DNA of 64,000 nucleotides from Phytoseiulus persimilis. Taxonomy: Eukaryota > Arthropoda > Arachnida > Mesostigmata > Phytoseiidae. Position 1 is the stretch's first letter. Each line of letters starts with the position of its first letter. Both the position numbers and the translations under genes were made by a program. The notes under the pieces are model-generated. The model had not been told where the DNA came from. It ran no database searches and was given only the letters and a program-made list of their open reading frames with translations. Shown in pieces: positions 54,541 to 64,000 of this stretch. The stretch is taken from positions 35,114,723 to 35,178,722 of the forward strand of contig CM075103.1 of assembly GCA_037576195.1 (NCBI GenBank), read 5' to 3'.

Positions 54541-56880
54541 CTTTCAGCAACAGATGCTTGGAAGATCCTGAAACCTTGCAGCAATCAGCGCTTTGCCGAG
54601 GGGCCCTGGGAACCGATACACTCTGAGATCTCCACATGAGGAAGCGTTCCGGGCACTACCTGAAATCCTCTCTCGTATCTACTGAAGGACAGAGGAGCAC
54701 GACCAAATACTGATCTCGTGAGTGTTACCGATCAGCCTTTGTCCTGGAATCGGGTCTTGTTCCCTCCATATCCAAAGGAAAACATGAATTGTCTAAATGC
54801 TTTGGTAGTATGATTTATTCATCTTCAAATCACTCTGCAGCTTGTCTGTAGCAATGGTCTTCAGAATCAATGTTTGTATTCACCTTCATCGCACGTAATG
54901 TTTACAGACGACCGCATTTTAATCAAGATCATGACAAGACGGACTACTGAATCCTTTTGCAGGCTACTACGTGGAATCATGTTTCATAGTTTTTAGTCGG
55001 GATATATGTGGTATGCTCAAGTTTGCCTAAAAATTTCTGTATGTTAGGGTTTGGAGGAGTCAAAAGCACTCTTTCCGGAACTATGAATGAAGAAAGCTGA
55101 AGCGTTCTTGTGGCTTTTTCTCTTGCACCTTAGCGTTGCTTTGAGATTTAATTAGGAATGGACTCCGGAACCCGGAGTCTACTCATGAGTCTTCATCTCC
55201 CATTAGAATTTGGTTTCTTCACAGTTATAGGGACGTCTATTTTCATCCTTGCGCACGTGCTATCTCTCGGAAGGTAATCTATCGCGTAGAGTTGTTTATC
55301 ATCGAGAGCTTTATATCTTTGTGGTTTATAAAAAATTAAATCAGAGATTTCTTGTTCTCTCATCTTTCGTCTCACACATTCTTCCGCCCTTCTCTCATAG
55401 TGGCTTACTTAAGAAGAGCGTTTCGGTTAAGTTTATCATGTCTGCCGAAACCATTTTGTAGCTTCGCACTGAAAACTCGTTCATTACGATTGTTTGCTTC
55501 TTGGGTCGTTTATATAAGTCGACTTCACGCAGCGGATGGCCCGCTTGAGTTTCCACTCTTGGCTGTTGGAAATACAGCTCAGCAGCCACGCGCATCGCGT
55601 TCAGTGTGAAGTTCATTTCTGAGATGGACGACGCCCGAGAACTTCGTCGGCGCAGGATCTGTTGCCTTCGATCACCACGTGCACGGTGAGGGTCAGGTAT
55701 CCTGGCCATAGAGCAGAAGCCCAAGAAAAAATCGTCGAGGAACTCGATGATGATTCGCATCGACCTGAGTATCTCACACTGTATTCTGTCGCACTCCTTG
55801 TGTGAGAGATTTCTCCTCCGAGATTTTAGTTTCAAACCTCACTTTCTCCTTGTTGCTCCCTCCTTCTCATCGTCGTTATATTCGCCAATAGTACTTTGAG
55901 ATTGTTCTGAGCGGCTGATCGACTCTGACCAGTCGCGCGGCGTCGTTTGAATGATGTTGGTCACATCGGTGGTACGTATGTGCATTTCGTCTGGGCAACG
56001 GACGTGAAACCGCAGTACGAACAAACGCCTGTAGTCATGGTCAATGTGAACTTGGCCACTTTGCTGAGTAGGAGTTCCTCCACATTGTTCGAAGCAGTCG
56101 ATCAACCGCGGTTGCGGTGATTGCTCGCTTCTAGGTACTCCCGGAATTCGTGATATCCATAAGTGGGAGATCATCACGGTAACACACGATGGTAATTTCC
56201 TTCAATGATTGGTTGTTAGATGGCATATTGAATGTAGAGTATGTCCAGTATTGAGACGATGCGTACCGTTTTGCGGTGATTGTTTTTTTCTCTTAGTTGA
56301 TGGTTGTTGTCTTTTGATGTTTGTCCGATGGACGATTAGAGCATCTCACTCTTCGAAGATCGTTCAAAATATAAATTATCAGATCCTTCGAAATCGGATA
56401 CCTCCTCACTAGTGAAAGGTATTTAGCGATTCCAGAGCAGATTCCAACAATTAGATGGTTGAGTATCCCACACAGAGCTGTCGGTTGATTGGCAGATTAC
56501 TGAAGCTCGTCTGCCAATCGTTCTCAACAGCCTTCGTGCTTGGTACTCGAGCGGGCGGGCGAAGAGCATCTTCACTTTGTCAGTATTCGTGTGTTTAGCT
56601 TCAGTGAATAGTATTTGTATGTGTTCGAAATGTGTCGTATACGTCTTCTTCAAGTCTATTTGGAATAATTTCCTCCCTCTTCAATATAAACACATACAGA
56701 CACATATTTGCCGCGAATCCCGAGATTGAACTCAGGATTCTAGCTATTTCAAGGGGAACCTTGTATGTTTACTACTATATCATATTTGATTATCACGCCA
56801 GGCTTTGTGGTCACATTGGGCAGGGAATAACGGCGAGAATTTCTTCCCCAACTCAGTGTAGAAAACTAGAAAAATAAAAT
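54541..56880. other. Unassigned sequence right of the LINE remnant
   Basis: No recognisable gene, RNA or transposon. Minus-strand frames at 55395-55835 (146 codons) and 55839-56177 (112 codons) are open but match nothing I know. A+T content is visibly higher than in the ILP units. Confidence 0.4.
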
Positions 56881-56882
56881 CT

Positions 56883-56900
56883 TCTCTCTCTCTCTCTCTT
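56883..56900 (+). repeat. CT dinucleotide microsatellite
   Basis: Nine CT/TC repeats directly after an AATAAAAT stretch. Confidence 0.85.
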
Positions 56901-59900
56901 TCTGAACTCAACAAAGATTCACGAACCAAATCGACCTCTTGTCTAAAGGGTAGAGTTTCGTGTGTTTATCGACAGCGAGAGTGTTTCAAGAACTTATTTC
57001 CAGAAATACAGGTTCCAAATAAGTTTGTTTCCGCGAGTATGTGCTTCTCCTCTTCAAGTTTCGGATGAACTCTCCAATGTTTACCGAATTGCGAATTCAA
57101 GGTACAATCCAGTCGACTTATAGGGGTCAGTATCATGCACCGGGACTGTTCCCAAGGCTCTCTCGCTAGTATGTTGAGTATCAGGTCAAGAAGCGAGAAC
57201 CTTCACTGCTCCCCGGAACTCCTCGAGGGTTCAGGGTGGCGTAATCCCCGGTCGGGTGAGAATCATAGTTTTCCACTAGCTCAGAGAGCAGTCCGCGGTG
57301 GTGATTCGAGGACCCCGGTCGGAACATTGTTTAAGCCGTTTTCGAGTCATTTTCACAATCCGTCTGGCTCTGTAATAATCAATCCATTTGAAAAAGTTTC
57401 CGGTGAGAGAACAACTTTCGAATTCGTGCCCAGATCGATTTCGAAGATCTGAGGTTTAGGTCGACTTGAGGACAAAGTCGAAGTCGCTCGAATTTCGTCG
57501 AATTTTCTCCCCTAGAACAGTTTGTGTGTCAGATCAACTTGAACAGCATGGGTTGAACTTGAGGCTAGCTGAGCTGGAGCTCCTTTAAGAGTTCAAAGCA
57601 GGTCAATACGATGGATTTTGGGATTGTTGGTCTTCATTAACTGAATCCTCTCTGACTTGGCAAGGTCGGTAGATTGGAGGAGCTGAGTATTTGAAGCAAT
57701 TCGTTTCGCTTTAGCATTGCTATCTTCTGGGGAGCATCCTCCCGCTCAATGTCCATGATGACCGTGTCAAACATCACTCTTTTGTTTTGAACAACCTTCT
57801 TTTCAAAATGGAATCATGGATTACCATTTTGTTTCAGATCTATGACTGCTCTTCGAATTCAATGAATCATTACATTCATCGGCTCCTCCACTGAATCTCA
57901 TGAGAGACATCAGAAGTAAGCTACACGTTGTGTTCTCAGCAACAGCAGCCTTGTTTCGATGGTACTTTTGAATCGATCGCGTGTTCACATGTGTTCCGAG
58001 ATTGGAAACGAATTCTCCACCTTGTCTGGAGCGCTTCGAACTCCCGTTGCCGAATGCTCCAGCATGCTGCTCGCGAATATTCTTTCAAGGAACAATTTTT
58101 CTCTCAGAACTTCGGTTTCGCTCTTTTACTTTGAAATTTCGCCTAGCTTCCGTCTGGGGAATCCACGCGGGATCCAGTTCTGGACCTCTAAAATGAGGAA
58201 GGCGCGGCCCGCGCGCCGTCCTGACCTGACACGGCTCAGATGACAGTGGCGTGGCAACGCCTTCATCGTTTCGGAAACTTGAATCAGATTGACTATTGAT
58301 CAGATCCCTCTGTCAGATGGTAAAGATACTCAAACAGCAACTTTATCCTTGACAATGAGATGTTTCTCACCGTTCCCGCCGAAGTGAACACTCGTTCCGG
58401 AGGTCAGAAGCAATGTTCGAGCGTGCGGAACTAGCAATTCTCGTCACCCTTTTTGCTCAGATTCCTCCGAAGGTCCCAACATCGGGACGGGACTTGAAGA
58501 GGCCATATATGTGATGTCATTGTCAAAAAAAAAAATTAACAGTACTATTGATTTACTCTGCTCGTATTCCCCTTTCAAGAGATTACAGGGATTGCGACTT
58601 TAGAGCGCCAGTCGTGTCTTCGATGGTTCATGTGCTAACTTATCAAGTCTTCCAGTCCAGATGATAGATTAGTTCTCCAGACATAGACATTCTCCAGGTT
58701 TGACTGTTTTGGATGTTGCTTCTGATCAGATTTATGTTCTCTTTCACGGTTGTTGTTGTCGTTTTCGTCGTTGTTATAAAGTATAGTAAATCACAATGCG
58801 TGTTTTCTCGTCGAGTATGGTCTGTTGTTGCTGCATCAGTTGGGTCAGCTTGGTGTCCCTCCTTGATCGGGTGGTAGCTTAGTCAGTTTCACATTGGTAG
58901 GAGATTTTCTACCTTGAGACAAGTTCCAGAAAACGCTTAATCGTGGTTGTTTCGGATCTTAGCGAGTGTCGTGTCCCGATTCCCGCGTTTCCTGGCTTCG
59001 TTGTTTCCACCAGGGCCTCTATGGCATCAACGGATGCAAGAATCACCGATCTCTTCTGAGGGATGGAATGACGCGCCGAGCGGAACGGACCACACTGGCT
59101 CCGTGGGCCGTCAATCTCTATCTGCTCATGGAATGAGCTTTTGGCATATCTGTGCATTCCGTGGTCTCTAGCCCCATTTCCTCAGGGGGTAGTCGTAGCA
59201 GTCGGCGACCGGGAAGCATTCGAGTTCGGGATGCTTGTTGAAATTGTCGTCGCCTTCGTCGTCGTTTTCGTGTTTCCTCGTCGTTTCCTTCACATTTCTT
59301 CTTCAGTGTCGTCGTTCTAGTTCTTGTACTTCATCCTCACCACCACCATTGTCATAGTCGCCCTCCATCTCGACGTTGATGGTTGAGTTTCAGCGCGAAC
59401 TCATCGAGAGCCTGAGCTCTCGTCGACGATGAAGGTGATCTAAGCGAGACTGTGACTGCGATGATGGAGCGATCTCACGGCGTCTCAATCATACGTTCGA
59501 GATTAAAACTTGTGATAAGAATGGGAACAATCAGCGGCTCGAAAGCTGTTGATTGTTCAGTCCTTGTTCAGTCGTCGGATGCAAAGAAGTTTCGGATCGT
59601 TTTCCATCTGAACATTCCTCTTCCGCTCCTCGATTCGCTTGTTCTGATGTCATTCATCTCTTTCTGCTTTGAGCAAAGTTCGCAGTCGTCGGTGATCATC
59701 GGCAATGGAGCCGGCGTTAACTTTGCCCGACTCCAGTTGCTTCGAACCTTATTCGTGTTAAGCTTTCTCCCTCAATCGGTCTCATCTCGTATGTTAAGCA
59801 TAATGAAGCACGCCAAAGTTGTGATGTGTTGTTCGATGAAATCATTCTCACGCAGCAAACATTCCTCTTAGCACTCAGTCCACTCAGATTCTGATTTTCA

Positions 59901-61518
59901 TGAGCAACGGCTCAGATCGTGACCTGTGGGGGAAGGTCCTTCGAATGACTGATGGGAGATTTGGAGTCGACCGTTCTCGATCGGGTCACGACTGATGTGA
60001 GCCGTTCTTGATCCATTCGAGCAAACCCCGACCGGGGGTTTGCGGTGACGTAACAGAGAAATGCGCTAGAGGCTCAGATCCCATCGGGCAAGATGCGTGG
60101 GCCTGTGTAAGTCGTTTGTGTCTCAACTAATCTTTCTCCATATCATAACTGATCTCGTAGAGACTATTTACCGTGTCTCTAACAGCTTACATGTGATTCG
60201 ATTACAAGTACGTCGTAGAGGACACGTAGAAAAAACGGTGTTAGCATAATTTTCTGCGGCTGGCAATCGGAAACTCAGCTCATCGAGCTGCATCAATCGT
60301 CTCAGTCAAATCAACGATGAACTCCACATCAATCAAATCATGAGTGGAATACGTCCGCATCGAAGTTTGGGCTCACTCAATACTCTCGAATTGAAGCTGT
60401 GAAAATCTTTCGTTCGTGGCGGCGCTCATCACTTGGGTGCCTCGAGATCTGAGCCGGGGCTCCCCTGCTGGGGATGAGGTTAGCTTTAAGATAGCGAATC
60501 TTCGCTCTTGCTCTGATTGCGTAGCTGCTAGAAGTATTTTTGTTTCAAGTTTCGAGGTCGGATCGCGCAGAAGTGGTTTTCACGTAGCCCCCGCCGTCTT
60601 CTTCATCGGCGGCGAACCCAGTGACCGACCGGGATCTCTACCAGCTGCCTCGGCCTTTTGTTCGCACAGCGCACAACGGCTCAGGCGATATTGCTTGCCA
60701 TTGAGGTCACTGAGAATTCGACTAGTCCTTCGAGCGAGGAAGAAATGAGAACGCAGATACCAGCCGCAACAGCTGGAGCCGAAATTCTTTGGACGTGGTC
60801 GTATGGAGCCACGAGTTTCTGAATTCCAACTATGGCTAGAAAATTGAGAGGATTCCCCGGGGCACGGCAGGTGTTGCGTGGTGGAATCGAGTGCGTCGGT
60901 CACTGCGGTTATCGTGGGAGCGGTATCATCAGCGCCACCAGCATGCTTTTGATCGAAAATTCTAATGAGGCAACAGTATTGAAGATAACTGAGCACTCAG
61001 CCCTGATTCAGGACCATACTGCGGTTATTACCAGGTTTCTGGCCCCGGCCCCAGCCGGTCGAGGTCGGGGTCATTTGGCGGCGCATGCGGCATTTGTTCG
61101 TTGCGAGCAGCTTTGGGGTTATTGGATAATGGCATCAGAAATTGAGCGAAGCTTTCGAATAGAGTCGGTCAGCTTTCTGATTTCCTCCGCCTCTGTTCCC
61201 TTCGATGTCTTGCAGTCGGACTCCGATAGGAGTAGCAGATTAGTTCACGCTGTCTTCAGTTAACGTTTTTTGAGCTCTAATTTTTCGCGCTGTCGGTGTG
61301 GAAGGTCGAAACTTCCGCATCCCTACAGCTGTCATTTCGCGAGCGCATGATGAAATCGCCCCTCGATGCTCGTTGTGCATGTCTTCCGTAGCAGGCTTTT
61401 GGATAATCTTATTCATTTGGAACTTGGGGTACTGACGGACAATTTGTTGACAGGTGTGATCAGAAAGCAAGAACTCGTTGCAGACTCAAAACGATCTTTT
61501 CGGGAGTTCTCGGAATGG
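56901..61518. other. Unassigned sequence, T- and GTT/TCG-rich on plus
   Basis: It contains low-complexity stretches such as TTGTTGTTGTCGTTTTCGTCG (about 58750) and the TCGTCG-rich 59240-59320, plus a run of A at about 58530. Open frames of 80-145 codons occur on both strands (for example 60580-60996 minus and 59452-59871 plus). None has recognisable motifs or splice structure, so no gene is called. Confidence 0.4.
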
Positions 61519-61881
61519 TTATCCGAATAGAAGCTTCGATTCCGGATCTAGTAGCGTTTTCAACTTCTTTTGCTTGTTTGCTGGCTTGCTGGCTTCGATC
61601 AAACTAATATTTGGATGAGATTCTTCTGTAATTTTCGATTCCGTCCGACACGATACCGAGAGAGCCAGACTCGGCTTGGTCGGTAACGGGGCTCTCTCAG
61701 CAGACGTGCTCTGAACATTCAAGGGAATCCTGCCGACAAACTCCAACGGCATTAAGGTATTTGCGACAAGTACCTCGTTCTTTTTCTTCAATAAATGATT
61801 GAAGTTAGGCAATCCTCCAACGGAGTCATGGTTGTTCGTTGTCGAAGTTGTGACGGATGGTTTTGCCTTTCTGAAGCGCGC
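61519..61881 (-). other. Possible exon of an unknown minus-strand gene
   Basis: The frame is open for 121 codons and preceded by an AG that could be an acceptor. Composition is protein-like: LPNFNHLLKKKNEVLVANTL, MPLEFVGRIPLNV, then Ser/Pro/Lys-rich, ending KTLLDPESKLLFG. No family is recognised and no partner exon can be proved. Confidence 0.2.
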
Positions 61882-64000
61882 TCAAAGTATCATCATCACC
61901 GCCGACAGCGAAATGATGATGAATGTTCGGTTCTTGGGGGTCATCATCGCTGTTGACGATGTTGTAGATATGAGTGCTTCAAGTCAGATGTTTTCAATGA
62001 TGGAAGTCGAGTGGGCAGGATCGAAGAAATACTATTCCGATGATGTCAGGTTTTGTTGAAGTGTCAAGCCTCGTAAATATTCTGCTGTTTACCCCCTACC
62101 CTCCCACACCCCCGAAATCGCTCGGCTGGGAATTCCACTGAATGATTGATTCTGTCCGCTGACAGAACGAATCCGCGCATCAATGTATGAAAGATGTCGG
62201 ATCCTTCGTTTTCTTTCTTGCTCTCTCCGTTACGACGTGACGAACTGATTGCTTCATCCAGGGGTTCAACAAGCTGTTTCGTTGCCAGTGGCCCCTTGGT
62301 CTTGCGCAATGGCTCAAGAAAGTAATATTTTCGGAGGAGATGACTCCCGAGCTCCCCTTGGCATCTTGACTTTCCGCTCTTTCGGCTCCTTTTTCCGTCG
62401 TTTTTTCCTTGATTCTCATCCTTCTATCCAGTCTGCGCATGTTGGTTGTGTTGTACACCAAATGTTGGACATGACAAAAAATTAGGGATGTCTGCTGGGA
62501 TGAATGAAACCGGGGTTAATACAAGGGGAGGGATCGGTCTAGCTTCGGGATACAGTGGGGCCTGATGTACTGAGCTGTTTTATCTACTTTTTCAACAACA
62601 AACAGAGTGTCTTGCGGCGTTAGGAGTTCTTTACAGCTGCTTTCGATGTCTCCTCTCATCTGCGATTCGTAGTTCTGAACGCATAAGCTCTTTACGTACC
62701 TTAAAACTGATTGGTAGGGATTGTTGGCTATGTTGAATCAAGTCCGTACGCATGGCACAAAGATTGATGTACAGGTTTTCAGACTGTGGTCGTGATGAAG
62801 ATGAGGACGTGAAGAATCGTGTCATTCGGTACGAGGCTGGTTGGTCTGTTCATACGTTCGCCCGATGTTTGGTGTTTGATTAGATTCGATTCTAGCTGGT
62901 TTCTCCTGACCGAGATTCCCCTGTGTGTTGGCAAAATCCAGCGAGTGCATTCGCTTTGGATAACCTCATATTCGTCCTTGCTGAAGTTAGGTATTTCTGT
63001 TCGCTGGTAATTCAGTTGCTGCTGTTATCGGTCTTGACTTCTTTCAGATTCTTGTTGTAGTTGTTATTGTTCTAACTGCTGCTGTTCCTCTTCAATGTGT
63101 CTTTTTCCTCTCTGTGTCGTAGTTCTCCGTTGTTCTCTTAAGTTTTGTGTTTTCCCTCGATGTTTTCGGGCCCGAAAAATTCACAACCATTGAACTAAGA
63201 AGATCTCTTTTAAGCTGAATCATCTCTGTCTGAATCGTCTCCTTTGGTTGGTCGTTTCGTTGGTAGTGTTGTTATCGTTTTCGACATTGTTGCTGTAGAA
63301 TTTCCTGTCGTGATATGTGATGTTTTGCATTCATTTCGATTCTATTTGCTTCAACTCCTTGTTTGCTCTCACGAATGTTCGCGGTTGTTATAGTCTGTCT
63401 CAGAGTCGACAAAGACTGTTGGTCTTCCATCATCTGTATGCTGCTGCTGCTTCTGCTGCTCAATATTATTGACGTATGGAGGAATTGTGAATAAATTATT
63501 GTTTCGTTTGATAATATTCCTGAACGAGGACCAGGGTGGGTGAAAACGAAGTATTGTGCCATGCACATTGAATTCCGAGTTACTGGCTGTGAATAAGTTT
63601 GTTTCGACTACGGTCAGCCGTGTTTGGCGAGCTGCATCGTAAAGGGTGCACATTCGGTGGCCGTTAATGGCGATGTTTAGCTAACAGAGCGTGTAGCAGG
63701 TGTTTTGACAATGGATACGATCGTTGTTGTGTGCACATTTTCGGACGTTGGTGCTATCCAATCCATTCGCGATCTTGCCTTTCCCGCGGTAGCACGTGAA
63801 CGCTTGCAGTAGAAATGATCTGGCGTCTCTCATGCGAACATTCTCTTTAGTTTTTGACTGAAAGGGAGGTTGGGAGGCTTTTCGTGGCTCGGAGTGAATT
63901 CCAAGCGATGGGACTCTTTCCGATGAACAGATCGGGTACTTTGAATGCCAGCAAATTAGTTTGGAGAAGGCGGGGGAAACGACAACAACGCCCTGTGGCA
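61882..64000. other. Unassigned sequence at the right end
   Basis: Minus-strand open frames lie at 62180-62461, 62631-62825 and 63369-63653 (the last with NNIEQQKQQQHTDDGRPTVF, matching a CTG-rich stretch at 63440-63460). They may be pieces of a low-complexity gene or chance. Nothing else is recognised. Confidence 0.3.

Noticed and set aside
54541-64000. tRNA or rRNA genes in the right-hand region
   Set aside because: No cloverleaf with A and B boxes and no rRNA-like stretch was recognised on reading. A tRNAscan or Infernal run would settle it.

Overview
This is a eukaryotic window, most likely from an arthropod. It has TATA boxes, spliced genes, an R1-clade LINE, mariner, hAT and Helitron-type relics, and a large minisatellite. 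No bacterial operon, rRNA, tRNA or CRISPR was seen. The species cannot be named from the sequence.

The main content is a cluster of four copies of one insulin-like peptide (ILP) gene. One is on the minus strand (ATG at 4893) and three are head-to-tail on the plus strand (ATG at 13554, 23792 and 32409). Each has a signal peptide and B chain in one exon, a phase-1 intron in the C-peptide, and an A chain in the next exon. A 65-nt intron and a final exon follow, giving about 80 residues after the A chain, as in IGF-like hormones. Copies 1 and 3 look intact (180 aa predicted). Copy 4 is intact through the A chain but has an early stop in its last exon. Copy 2 is a pseudogene with two 1-bp deletions. 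TATAAAAG boxes and a non-coding first exon lie before copies 2, 3 and 4. Copies 1 and 2 carry a different upstream segment.

The plus-strand copies sit in duplicated units of about 8.6 to 10.2 kb. The unit order is: 45-bp minisatellite array, internally deleted hAT-transposase relic, 5' flank, TATA box and exon 1, ILP exons, 3' flank, next array. Later insertions changed single units: about 3.6 kb holding a PIF1-like/Helitron-type helicase relic in the second, and a 1,336-bp mariner in the third. The minus-strand copy is in an inverted unit at the left edge.

From 35.5 to 52.6 kb the minisatellite is greatly expanded (about 250 units). A nearly complete R1-clade LINE (36509-42498) interrupts it, flanked by a 10-bp target duplication. 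The array has higher-order periods of 2,970 bp and 1,213 bp. A decayed second LINE borders it on the right (52.6-54.5 kb, minus), and the 3' end of a third starts the window. Because 45 is a multiple of 3, the array stays open in several frames, including one of 2,415 codons. I do not regard these as genes.

The last 9.5 kb (54.5-64 kb) has no recognisable gene. It is T-rich on the plus strand and has several unassigned open frames on the minus strand.
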